Shown in pieces: positions 9,071-18,194 of a stretch of DNA of 64,000 nucleotides. Position numbers and translations under genes: made by a program. Each line of letters starts with the position of its first letter. Position 1 is the first letter of the stretch. The stretch is from positions 1 to 64,000 of the forward strand of contig JADKJI010000063.1 of NCBI GenBank assembly GCA_016721085.1, given 5' to 3'. The stretch comes from Chitinophagaceae bacterium. Lineage in GTDB: Bacteria > Bacteroidota > Bacteroidia > Chitinophagales > Chitinophagaceae. The notes beneath the pieces were generated by a model. That model did not search any database, was not told the DNA's origin, and saw nothing but the letters and a program-made list of their open reading frames with translations.

Positions 9071-10134
9071 ATGTTTACAAATAAGCTTACTTACTTGCAG
9101 TCCTGGAGATGAACTCTATTCCACCTTCGGACATACAGCTATAAGAGTTCGTGATACCGCTTTTGATATTGTTTTCAACTACGGCACATTCGACTTCGAC
9201 GACCCTAACTTCCTCATGAAATTTGTTAGAGGTCGCCTTCCCTATTCCTTATCTGTTGAATATTATACAGATTTCAGAAATGCCTATTATCATGAGAAAA
9301 GAGGAATCAAGGAGCAGCTATTGCAAATAAGTTGCGCTGAAAAGGAAGCCATATTTGAAGCACTCAAATTAAACGGACAGGAACAGAACAGGTATTACAA
9401 GTATCAATTCCTATTAGATAATTGCACCACAAGAGCCAGGGAAATTATCAGGAAAAATACCCTCACGCCAGTTGTTTTCAAAAACATTCTACCAGAAAAA
9501 AAACCAACCTTCCGAAATCTTATTCACGAATATCTTGACAGCGGAAAACATTATTGGAGTAAACTCGGAATCGACCTATTACTAGGAAGCAGAATTGATA
9601 GAAAAGTGACGAATGAAGAAGCTATGTTCCTGCCAGATTATCTATTGAAAGGCTTTGATAGCGCAAGCATAAATGGGAAAACCTCGCTACTCAGCTTCTA
9701 TCTTATTAGAAGCTCCATCCATAGTCCCTGAAAGCCCCATAAAGCCTGAATGGGTTTTCACTGGAATACTTTTACTGCTGTTGATTCTCTCATTAGTTAA
9801 GAAAAGAATCACTGCCAGCATCTTATCAGTATTCGACAGAATTTTCTTTTTTATTCTTGGCCTGTTAGGTTGCCTGTTTTTATTCATGTGGTTTGGAACG
9901 GACCATCAGGACTGTGCTGCAAATTATAACCTGATATGGGCTCTTCCCATACATCTGATTGCTACATTCCTTAGCTGGAAGAGACCTGTAGTTAAGATGT
10001 ACTTCCACTTTGTTTCTATTATTAGCATCCTTCTGTTGGTATCATGGTTTTTCATACCACAACAACTCAATATTGCAATTGCCCCAATTCTTGGTATCAT
10101 AATTTTAAGGAGTTATTTCATAAGTAAAGCATAA
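9071..10134 (+). CDS. DUF4105 (Lnb N-terminal-like) membrane protein, 5' end damaged
   Basis: The reading LLTCSPGDELYSTFGHTAIRV with the conserved His, followed by FNYGTFDFDDPNFLMKFVRG and LLDNCTTRARE, identifies the DUF4105 domain of Bacteroidota, thought to face the periplasm. A second half with three or four hydrophobic helices (about 190-340: PEWVFTGILLLLLILSLV, FFFILGLLGCLFLFMWFG) anchors it. Frame changes are needed near 9085, 9200 and 9690-9730. The in-frame sequence upstream meets a TGA, so no full signal peptide can be read; ATG 9071 is in another frame by one base. Either bases are missing or repeat DNA has replaced the start. Function of the family is not known to me in detail. Confidence 0.7.
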
Positions 10135-10184
10135 ATGGTTACAACCATCATCTTTATGCACTAACATTGAATTAACTTCGAAGT

Positions 10185-11029
10185 ATGCATCATTTATTGA
10201 ATTACAAAAAAGCCACAATTAGTTATAAAGTAATAGGCAAAGGCACACCTGTAATACTATTACATGGATTTGGAGAAGACAGTCAAATTTGGGAAAGCCA
10301 GATAGCCCTTCTTAAAGACAAGTTTCAATTGATTATTCCTGATCTTCCAGGCAGCGGCCAATCCCAACACCAATCCGACGAAAGGGAAGACTGGTCCATG
10401 GATTTTTTTGCAGAATGTATAAAAGCTATCCTCGAGAAAGAATATCCCGATAACAACCCATCTGTAATAGATGGACATTCAGGTTTCATTTTGATTGGAC
10501 ATAGTATGGAGGTTATATTCCCTGGCTTTTGCGGAAAAATTCCCTGAATGGACAAGAGCATTTGGTCTTTATCATTCATCAGCTTTTGCTGATTCAGAAG
10601 AAAAAGGAAGCAAGAAAGAAAAGCATTGCCTTTATTGAGGCTAATGGATCGGCTCCTTTCATCGGACAGGCAACTCCTGCTTTGTTTTCAGATGGATTTC
10701 GTTCTCAAAACCCTGAAATTGTGGCGGAAATAACCAGGAAATATTCCAACTTTTCAGCCCGATCACTCGTACATTATCTGGAAGGCATGATGGACCGACC
10801 TGATAGAACCAGTGTTTTAAAAAATTTTAAAGGTCCGATTATGTTCATCATGGGTGTTTTTGATAAAGCTGTGCCACTGGAACAAGGTCTCCAACAATGC
10901 CATTTGCCGGCATTATCTTACATACAGATACTTGAAAATGCGGCACATATGGGTATGATAGAGGAAATTAGCCTTGCAAACCCATTTTTGGAAAAGTTTT
11001 TGCAAGAAATTGAAATCACAGAAAGATAA
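10185..11029 (+). CDS. Alpha/beta-hydrolase (frameshifted)
   Basis: About 282 residues when restored. The alpha/beta-hydrolase fold is shown by the oxyanion loop VILLHGFGEDSQIWE (about 24-38), IIPDLPGSGQS, the nucleophile elbow GHSM..GY, the acid in IMFIMGVFDKAVP and the terminal catalytic His in ILENAAHMGM. Two deletions fall within about 20 bases at the nucleophile elbow (10508-10528): adding one base restores GHSMGGY and another restores LAFAEKFPEW. Substrate cannot be told from sequence. It is 20 bases upstream of the first T9SS cargo gene, with no signal peptide of its own. Confidence 0.85.
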
Positions 11030-11049
11030 TGGCGTTATAGCTGAGCTGA

Positions 11050-13667
11050 ATGAAGAAAATCCTGTCCATAAGTATCGTTTTGCTGCTGTTTGCTTCCCCT
11101 CTCCTTGCTGAACACATTAAAGGGGGTGAATTATTCTATGCATACCTGGGCGATGGAACTACCGCAGGAACTTCCCGCTACCAATTGACCCTGAAATTAT
11201 ACATCGACTGTAAAGCAACAAATCCAGGTCAACTTGACGACAGGGTTCCTTTAACCATATTTGACAGGGCTAATAATGCCCAAATTGGCGCATCTGTAAT
11301 TGCTCCGATGACAGATGAACAATTCTTGCAATTTGACCCAGCCTCCAATCCCTGTATTGGAAACCCGCCAACCGATGTTTGCTATAGAGTTAGGTGGTAT
11401 TCAGTAACTGTTACCCTTACAAATAATATTAGCGGATACTCAATTTCATTCCAGCGTTGCTGCCGCATCAATAATATAGTAAACCTTGTTGACCCAAGTA
11501 ATGCTGTTGGTGCTACTTATACCTGCGATATTCCAGGAAATAATATACTTCCAACCGGTTACAAAAATAGTAGTCCTCAATTCGTTGCTAACGACGTTGC
11601 GGCCATTTGTGCCAATAGCAGTTTTACTTATAGCTTTGCAGCTAATGAACCAGATGGCGATTCTCTATCTTACCAATTATGCACCGCCTTTACAGGAGCA
11701 ACAGCATCAGCACCCAATCCCAATGATGCAGCACCACCACCTTATGTACCTCTAAGTTATAATGGGGGATTTAGTGGGTCTACTCCACTTGGCGGACAAG
11801 CTTCAATAAATTCATCTACAGGATTGATAACAGGTATTGCCCCGGGCATTACTGGTCAATATGTAATTACAGCCTGCGTTTCAGAATATAGGAATGGGAA
11901 ACTGATAAACGTTCATAGAAAAGATATCCATGTTTCTGTTTCAAACTGTATTCCATTAAAAGCACTATTGAATCCTGATTATGCTTATTGCGACGACTTT
12001 AATGTCAGTTTCAGGAACGAACAATTGAATCCTGCGGGCGCCAGATATATCTGGAGTTATGGTGATGGTTCAAATCCAGATACAACAAGCGATCCTCAGG
12101 GAAGAGTTAGTCATCAATATGCCGACACGGGTGTGTATACTGTAAAACTTAAAGTTATATTAGCAGCAGGACAATGCGTTGACTCCACCACCACCAAGGC
12201 CAGGGTGTTTCCTGGTTTTTTTCCTGGCTTCACTGTAACAGGTACCTGTGTTTTATTACCATTGCAATTCACAGATACTACTTCTTCCCGCTATGGAGCA
12301 GCCAGTAAATGGAGATGGGCTTTCGGTGATGAAACTACAACTGCAGATACATCAAGAATCAAGAACCCCACCTGGAAATACGGCTCAATAGGTTTCAAGA
12401 CTGTTCAATTGATTGTTGAAAGCAACAAGGGCTGTATCGATACAGTTACAAAACAAGTTGAAGTTCGTGACAAACCACCAATAGGACTGCCTTTTAAGGA
12501 TACCCTGATATGTTCTATTGACACTTTGCAACTAAGGGCAACCGGAAATGGTATTTTTCATGGACACCTAACTATAACATTCTCAATAGCGGCTCTTCCA
12601 CACCGTTAGTATTCCCGAAACAAACTACATGGTATAATGTGCAGCTCAATGAAAACGGCTGTGTAAACAACGACTCGATTCGTGTAAGAGTAGTTGATGT
12701 CGTCTCCTTATTCGCCGGCCCAGATACTACCATATGTCAAACAGATACTATCCAACTTAGACCAGTCAGCGACGGCCTTCAATATATCTGGAGTCCTTCT
12801 ACCAGATTAAATAGCATTACTGTTAAGAGCCCTCTAGCCAGCCCACAAAACACAATAACTTATAGGGTAAGGGCAATCATTGGGAAATGTTTTGCAGAAG
12901 ATGATATCACGATAAAAACAGTTCCTTATCCATCTTCTTTAGTAGGACCAGATACAACCATTTGCTATGAAGATACAGCAACACTTTTTGGCTCAATGAA
13001 TGGAAGTCGTTTTGTTTGGAGTCCCACAAGTACATTAAGTACTACCAATAGCTTAACTCCACAGGCCTTTCCTTTGCAAACCACCGTATATACGCTAAGT
13101 GTATTCGATACATTGGGTTGTCCAAAACCTGGTGTTTCAAGAGTTACTGTAACTGTACGGAATAAAATTCTTGCTTTCGCGGGAAAAGACACTGCTGTGG
13201 TAGTTGGCCAACCTCTTCAATTAAGAGGAACCGGTGCTGATTTCTACCAATGCGCACCTCCATTATTCTTAAACAATCCGGTTATTCAAAATCCAATTGC
13301 AATTCTGAACGACAACTTTTCATATACGCTAAAAGCATTTACTGCCGAAGGTTGTTTCGCATTAGACACCATCAACATCAAAGTTTTCAAAACTGCCCCG
13401 GATATTTTTGTACCTAATGCCTTCGCCCCAACAGGAAGAAACAGGATTCTGAGACCTATTCCAGTGGGAATTTCACGTATCGATTATTTCAGGGTATATA
13501 ACCGCTGGGGGCAATTAGTATTCCAAACCAGCGAATCAGGTAAAGGATGGGATGGAACAATTGCTGGAAAAATCCAGGATAGTGGCACTTTTGCCTGGAC
13601 GGTTCAGGGTGTTGATTATACTGGGAAAGTGATAATTAAGAAAGGCACAGCTATATTGATTCGTTAA
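11050..13667 (+). CDS. Secreted PKD-domain protein with gliding-motility C-terminal sorting domain (frameshifted)
   Basis: Restored length is about 872 residues. It has a signal peptide (1-20), an N-terminal domain shared with its neighbour (EHIKGGELFYAYLGDG, then FQRCCRINNIVNL), PKD-like domains (YIWSYGDGSNPDTTSD; WRWAFGDETTTADTSR), several Ig-like repeats of the type FAGPDTTICQTDTIQLRP, and a type-B T9SS C-terminal domain (DIFVPNAFAPTGRNRILRPI; YFRVYNRWGQLVFQT; GWDGTIAGK; GTFAWTVQGVDYTGK). It is therefore probably exported through the T9SS and surface-attached or released. One missing base in a T run near 12558 splits it; the paralogue downstream shows the correct reading there. What it binds is unknown. 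Confidence 0.88.
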
Positions 13668-13770
13668 TTGGAAGACAACCGGTTGCGTTATTACTCAAAT
13701 CCCCCTAATTCTCTTCATCATTCCACAACCTCTGTTTGCAATTGTTCGTATCTTTTGGAGCAATCCTTAT

Positions 13771-16377
13771 ATGAGACGACTGCCAATTATCTGTATACTG
13801 CTGTTGGCCCTTCAGGGTCATGTTTATGCCCGACATATAAAGGGCGGTGAACTCAGCTATAAGTATCTGGGAGCTGGCTCTATATCTGGAACTGACAGAT
13901 TTGAAATAACACTCCGGCTTTTCCTTGATTGTGGCGCATCTGGCCAACAATTAGATCCGGATGTAAACATCGGCATTTTCACAGCTGATGCTGAACAACC
14001 TGTTACAGGATCTCCATTCACTTTCCCTCTAAGCGGAGATCAAACAATTACTCTTGGGGCTCCAAACCCTTGTATAAACAATCCTTCTCCGGTTTGTTAT
14101 CGGCTCAGGACCTATACCAGGATAATGGACCTGCCACATCAACCAGCAGGCTACCAATTGGTTTTCCAAAGATGCTGTCGCATTAACGATCTTGTAAACC
14201 TTGCACCCAATAATAATATTGGATCCTCCTACACCAGTCTTATTGGAGGTTCCAATGTATTAGGAAATCAAACAAATTCAAGTCCCACCTTTGCCATAAA
14301 AGACACTGTACTGATATGCCAGTTTAGAGAATTCGCACTCGATTTCAGTGCAGACGATCCCGATAGCGATTCCCTTTCTTATGAATTTATTGATGCCTAC
14401 ACGGCACCGCAAGGCTCAGGAGGAGGTATAATCAACCCCGTTCCTCCAAGCCAAATAGGATTTGTTAATTATACAAGTGGATTTACAGGAGAAACCCCTC
14501 TGGGCAACGGAGTTACTATTAACAGAAAAACAGGATTGATTAAAGGTATTGCACCAAAAGGTGGCGATTATGTAATCTGTGTGAGCGTAAAAGAATGGAG
14601 ACATGGCCTTGTAATAAGCGAACACCGAAAAGACTTCAACATAAAAGTTGACCAGCAATGCGACTTAGCAGCCGCCTTATTAAAACCGGTCTATCCTAAT
14701 TGCGATAATTTCTCTTTTACATTTCAAAACGAGTCCCCACCATCAACATTGATTCATACCTACACATGGGATTTTGGAGTATTGAATAGCAACAACGACA
14801 CATCTCATTTGGCAACACCTTCGTACACGTATGCCGATACAGGAGTTTATAAAATAAAACTGATCATTAATAAAGGCGAACAATGTACCGATTCAGCTGA
14901 AGGATTAGTAAAAGTATTCCCCGGATTTAATCCCGGATTTACTGCTATTGGTTCCTGTGTTACTCAACCCTTCGTATTCAATGATACTACAAAAGCCCGC
15001 TATGGGGTAGTTGACAGTTGGCATTGGGAATTGGGCGATGAAACTACAATAGCTGATACCTCAAATAAGAAATCGTTCAATTGGCAGTATTCAACTGTCG
15101 GACTAAAGCCAGTAACTTTCATTGTAACCAGCAGCAAAGGATGTATTGACACAGTATATCAGAACCTTGACGTTCGGGTTCGCCCAACAGTAAACCTCGC
15201 ATTTAGGGATACTATCATTTGTAGTATTGACACCCTTCAATTGGTTATAAACGGACCAGGCACATATGAATGGTTACCAAACTATAATATCATCAATCCC
15301 CTTACTCCTTCACCATTTGTATTTCCAAAACAAACTACAACTTACAAAGTCAACATGAACGACAATGGCTGCGTAAATTCAGATTCGGTAAAAGTAAGGG
15401 TTGTTGATTTCGTTACATTAGATGCTGGTGCCGATAGTACAATATGTCTGACTGATTCAGTAATACTAAGACCAAATACTGATGCTGTGAAATTTGCCTG
15501 GACACCTGTAAACACCCTTAACAATCCTTCCGTAAGAAATCCAATTGCATTCCCAACAGCCACTACAACATATCAACTTTTAGGCAGTATTGGAAAATGC
15601 AGCGCTACAGATCAGGTTACTATAAAAACAATACCTTACCCATTGTCATTCGCAGGCAGCGACTCTACAGTTTGCTATGATGATACAGCCACTTTGCATG
15701 CAACAATAAAAGGGTATCGATTCACCTGGAGCCCTTCGGCCTCTTTAAGCAATCCATCCTCTCTCACAACATTCGCCTACCCCTTAAAAACTACAATCTA
15801 TAGTCTAACAGTATTTGATACCCTAGGATGCCCTAAACCAGGCATTTCGACAGTTAAAATAACAGTTAGGGAAAAGATAAATGCTTTTGCAGGAAATGAT
15901 ACCGTTGTGGTCGTTAATCAACCCTTGCAACTAACAGCAACTGGCGCACCATTTTATCAATGGACTCCTTCAACTTATTTAAACAGGAATGATATAGCAA
16001 ATCCTGTAGCAAGACTTAGTGACAATTTCAGATATATCGTAAAAGTCTACAATGAACTTGGTTGCTCGGCATTTGATACCATTGCCATAAAAGTATTCAA
16101 AACCTTACCCGACATCTTTGTGCCAAATGCATTCTCGCCAAATGGTAAAAACAGGGTGTTAAGACCCATTCCCGTTGGTATCAGTAAGTTTGATTACTTC
16201 AGGGTTTATAATCGTTGGGGGCAGCTTGTTTATCAAACTACTTCATCCGGTGCTGGTTGGGATGGAGCCATAGCAGGAAAACCTCAGGATTCAGGAACTT
16301 TCATCTGGATGGTTCAGGGTGTTGACTATACTGGTAAAACAATAGTCAAAAGAGGCACGGCTGTTCTGATACGCTAA
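13771..16377 (+). CDS. Secreted PKD-domain protein with gliding-motility C-terminal sorting domain, intact paralogue
   Basis: An intact 868-residue paralogue of the preceding gene with the same architecture: signal peptide (1-20), RHIKGGELSYKYLGAGSISG, a Cys-rich RCCRIND motif, PKD-like domains (HTYTWDFGVLNSNND; WHWELGDETTIADTS), repeated FAGSDSTVCYDDTATLHA-type Ig-like modules and a type-B T9SS C-terminal domain (IFVPNAFSPNGKNRVLRPIP; DYFRVYNRWGQLVYQT; GWDGAIAGK). The two genes align end to end, so they arose by tandem duplication. Likely exported via SprA. The ATG at 13771 is directly followed by a good signal peptide (RRLPIICILLLALQGHVYA), which fixes the start. Confidence 0.92.
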   Translation: MRRLPIICILLLALQGHVYARHIKGGELSYKYLGAGSISGTDRFEITLRLFLDCGASGQQLDPDVNIGIFTADAEQPVTGSPFTFPLSGDQTITLGAPNPCINNPSPVCYRLRTYTRIMDLPHQPAGYQLVFQRCCRINDLVNLAPNNNIGSSYTSLIGGSNVLGNQTNSSPTFAIKDTVLICQFREFALDFSADDPDSDSLSYEFIDAYTAPQGSGGGIINPVPPSQIGFVNYTSGFTGETPLGNGVTINRKTGLIKGIAPKGGDYVICVSVKEWRHGLVISEHRKDFNIKVDQQCDLAAALLKPVYPNCDNFSFTFQNESPPSTLIHTYTWDFGVLNSNNDTSHLATPSYTYADTGVYKIKLIINKGEQCTDSAEGLVKVFPGFNPGFTAIGSCVTQPFVFNDTTKARYGVVDSWHWELGDETTIADTSNKKSFNWQYSTVGLKPVTFIVTSSKGCIDTVYQNLDVRVRPTVNLAFRDTIICSIDTLQLVINGPGTYEWLPNYNIINPLTPSPFVFPKQTTTYKVNMNDNGCVNSDSVKVRVVDFVTLDAGADSTICLTDSVILRPNTDAVKFAWTPVNTLNNPSVRNPIAFPTATTTYQLLGSIGKCSATDQVTIKTIPYPLSFAGSDSTVCYDDTATLHATIKGYRFTWSPSASLSNPSSLTTFAYPLKTTIYSLTVFDTLGCPKPGISTVKITVREKINAFAGNDTVVVVNQPLQLTATGAPFYQWTPSTYLNRNDIANPVARLSDNFRYIVKVYNELGCSAFDTIAIKVFKTLPDIFVPNAFSPNGKNRVLRPIPVGISKFDYFRVYNRWGQLVYQTTSSGAGWDGAIAGKPQDSGTFIWMVQGVDYTGKTIVKRGTAVLIR

Positions 16378-16493
16378 ACATTTCAAAAAAGTTCTGTTGA
16401 AACATCCGATCGTATTCACCTATTACAGTTATTTTCTAAAAGAAATTTCAACTGAATTCAAGTAGCTTGCAATCAAGTTAAACAAAGAAGTTT

Positions 16494-17270
16494 ATGTCTA
16501 GAATTATAATGATCACTGGAGCTACATCCGGATTCGGAAAAGCAATGGCCTTTCGATTTGCAACAGCAGGATACGATTTGATAATAACAGGAAGAAGAAA
16601 CGATAGGCTCGAACTTCTGCAAAAGGAAATAAGTTCGAAATATAATAATGCCGTTTATACATTATGCTATGATGTTCGCGACAGAGAAGCAAGTTTTTTA
16701 GCTGTCAATAGTTTGCCTGAAGAATGGAGAAAAATAAATGTATTAATCAATAATGCCGGCCTCGCTGCAGGAAGGGATTATTTTGAAGAAGCCTCCCTCG
16801 ACGACTGGGATTTGATGATCGACACCAACGTAAAAGGGCTATTATATACTACAAAAGCCGTTTTACCTTTTATGATGGCAGCATCAGACTCAGGAGGTCC
16901 GGGTGGACATATAATCAATATTGGTTCCACCGCTGGCAAAGAAGTGTATGAAAAAGGCAATACGTATTGTGCTACTAAACACGCCGTCAATGCTTTATCT
17001 CAGGCAATGAGGATTGATTTATTGAGGCATCAGATGAAGGTTACCGCCATTCACCCCGGTGCTGCTGAAACAGAATTCTCATTGGTCCGTTTAAAAGGAG
17101 ATACTTCATTGGCTGCCAAGGTCTATGAAGGTTATAAACCATTATCGGAAGAAGATGTAGCTGAAGTGGCATTTTATTGTACCAGCCTTCCTGCCCATGT
17201 GTGCATTAACGACCTGGTACTCACATCAACATCTCAGGCAAACTCCTATTACCTAAACAAAACCACTTAA
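16494..17270 (+). CDS. SDR-family NAD(P)-dependent oxidoreductase (YdfG-like)
   Basis: A 258-residue classical short-chain dehydrogenase. Seen: cofactor motif ITGATSGFGKA (TGxxxGxG, residues 8-15), an acceptor-site arginine pair in TGRRNDR suggesting NADP(H), NNAG (about 86-89), catalytic Ser in NIGSTAGKEVYEKGN and the YCATK catalytic Tyr/Lys. The sequence LSEEDVAEVAFYCTSLPAHVC near the end is like E. coli YdfG, which oxidises 3-hydroxy acids such as serine and L-allo-threonine; that substrate is inference. No signal peptide; cytoplasmic. Confidence 0.9.
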   Translation: MSRIIMITGATSGFGKAMAFRFATAGYDLIITGRRNDRLELLQKEISSKYNNAVYTLCYDVRDREASFLAVNSLPEEWRKINVLINNAGLAAGRDYFEEASLDDWDLMIDTNVKGLLYTTKAVLPFMMAASDSGGPGGHIINIGSTAGKEVYEKGNTYCATKHAVNALSQAMRIDLLRHQMKVTAIHPGAAETEFSLVRLKGDTSLAAKVYEGYKPLSEEDVAEVAFYCTSLPAHVCINDLVLTSTSQANSYYLNKTT

Positions 17271-17320
17271 ATGGGTATAACTCACGTAAATTATAGGCAA
17301 TATTAAACTTTTCGGGCCCG

Positions 17321-17351
17321 TTTGTACTAAAGGAAGATTTGATTATTTTAG
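17321..17351 (+). promoter_or_regulatory. Probable promoter TTTG / 19 nt / TATTTTAG
   Basis: TTTG (17321-17324) and TATTTTAG (17344-17351, one mismatch to TAnnTTTG) are separated by exactly 19 nt, the favoured Bacteroidota spacing. It lies 41 bases upstream of the ATG at 17393. Confidence 0.5.
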
Positions 17352-17392
17352 TACCCAGTTTAAGTCCGAAATATCCCTAAAAAACCCGTTGT

Positions 17393-17875
17393 ATGCTCAA
17401 GCAACTGTGCAAAATATTCTTATCCTGCTTTATTCTCCTTAATGCCACTTCTACCATAGCACAAAATGATGGAGGAAAACAAAGTTGCGACGCCAACCCT
17501 TACCAACAAACAGTAGACAGCCTTAAGAAACTATATTCCAGTCAGGGTTTTGTTGTTTTGCGAGAAGCAGGTATGACCATGGAAAGTGAATATGAAATGC
17601 CTATCATCCTCCCAATGACCCAAGGCACTCTATACCAATTCGTTTTTATTGGAGATCCAAGTTCACGTCTCTATGAAGTAAGGATGTTCGACTGGAGCGA
17701 AAAACAGGTCTTTTACAAAAAGAACCAATGGGGCGATGTTGATGGAAATATTATCAGCTACCCTTTCATACCTAAATTCACAGAATACCACATGATAAAA
17801 CCTGTTCAGGTGAATAAGAATAAAAAGAAATTATGTGGGTATGTGTTGCTGCTGAAGAAAACAGCGGAAGGGTAG
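17393..17875 (+). CDS. Small secreted protein of unknown function
   Basis: 160 residues. The N-terminus is a clear signal peptide (LCKIFLSCFILLNATSTIAQ, cleavage near 24). The mature part is about 136 residues with an acidic/aromatic mix (YEVRMFDWSEKQVFYKKNQW) and a basic tail (VNKNKKKLCGYVLLLKKTAEG). I recognise no domain. Single gene with its own probable promoter and a terminator at 18022-18048, so it is monocistronic. Probably periplasmic or outer-membrane associated. Confidence 0.75.
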   Translation: MLKQLCKIFLSCFILLNATSTIAQNDGGKQSCDANPYQQTVDSLKKLYSSQGFVVLREAGMTMESEYEMPIILPMTQGTLYQFVFIGDPSSRLYEVRMFDWSEKQVFYKKNQWGDVDGNIISYPFIPKFTEYHMIKPVQVNKNKKKLCGYVLLLKKTAEG

Positions 17876-17879
17876 TAGG

Positions 17880-17945
17880 TAGGAAGTTTTAAGTTATAAG
17901 TTTTAAGTTTAAGGTTCTAGGTTTAAAGTTTAAGGTTTAAGGTTA
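17880..17945. repeat. Phased AT-rich repeat tract (TTTAAGG/AAGTTT words)
   Basis: A 65-bp tract built from variants of a 7-9 bp word: GTTTTAAGTTATAAG, TTTTAAGTTTAAGG, TTTAAAGTTTAAGG, TTTAAGG. The reverse complement of these words (TTAAACC, CTTAAAC) makes up most of 27285-27335 and 27405-27440. It sits directly after a stop codon. Confidence 0.55.
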
Positions 17946-18021
17946 ACAGCCATTCAATTAATTAGAAAGATCAAGATAGAACAAGAGAAAAGGAACAAAT
18001 ATTTCAACAAACATACAAAGC

Positions 18022-18048
18022 AAAAACCCCGAATTTTCGGGGTTTTTT
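18022..18048 (+). terminator. Rho-independent terminator
   Basis: Stem ACCCCGAA/TTCGGGGT with a two-base loop, flanked by AAAA on the left and TTTTTT on the right. The A/T flanks make it usable from both strands, fitting its place between the plus-strand gene ending at 17875 and the minus-strand sprA ending at 18195. Confidence 0.85.
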
Positions 18049-18073
18049 CGTATCTTCTTTAGTCGAATTTATT

Positions 18074-18160
18074 AGCATCCAGCATCCAGCATCCAGCATC
18101 CAGCATCCAGCATCCAGCATCCAGCATCCAGCATCCAGCATCCAGCATCCAGCATCCAGC
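18074..18160. repeat. Tandem heptanucleotide repeat AGCATCC, 12.4 copies
   Basis: Perfect 7-bp unit AGCATCC repeated twelve times plus AGC (87 bp), all copies identical. It runs into TTTAGGCCTTAGGCTTTAAG, itself a short inverted/direct word repeat. It lies between the terminator and the 3' end of sprA, outside any gene. Confidence 0.95.
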
Positions 18161-18194
18161 TTTAGGCCTTAGGCTTTAAGCCCTATGCCATAGT

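Noticed and set aside
18074..18160. CRISPR array
   Set aside because: The repeat unit is 7 bp with no spacers; it is a simple tandem repeat, and no cas genes are present.
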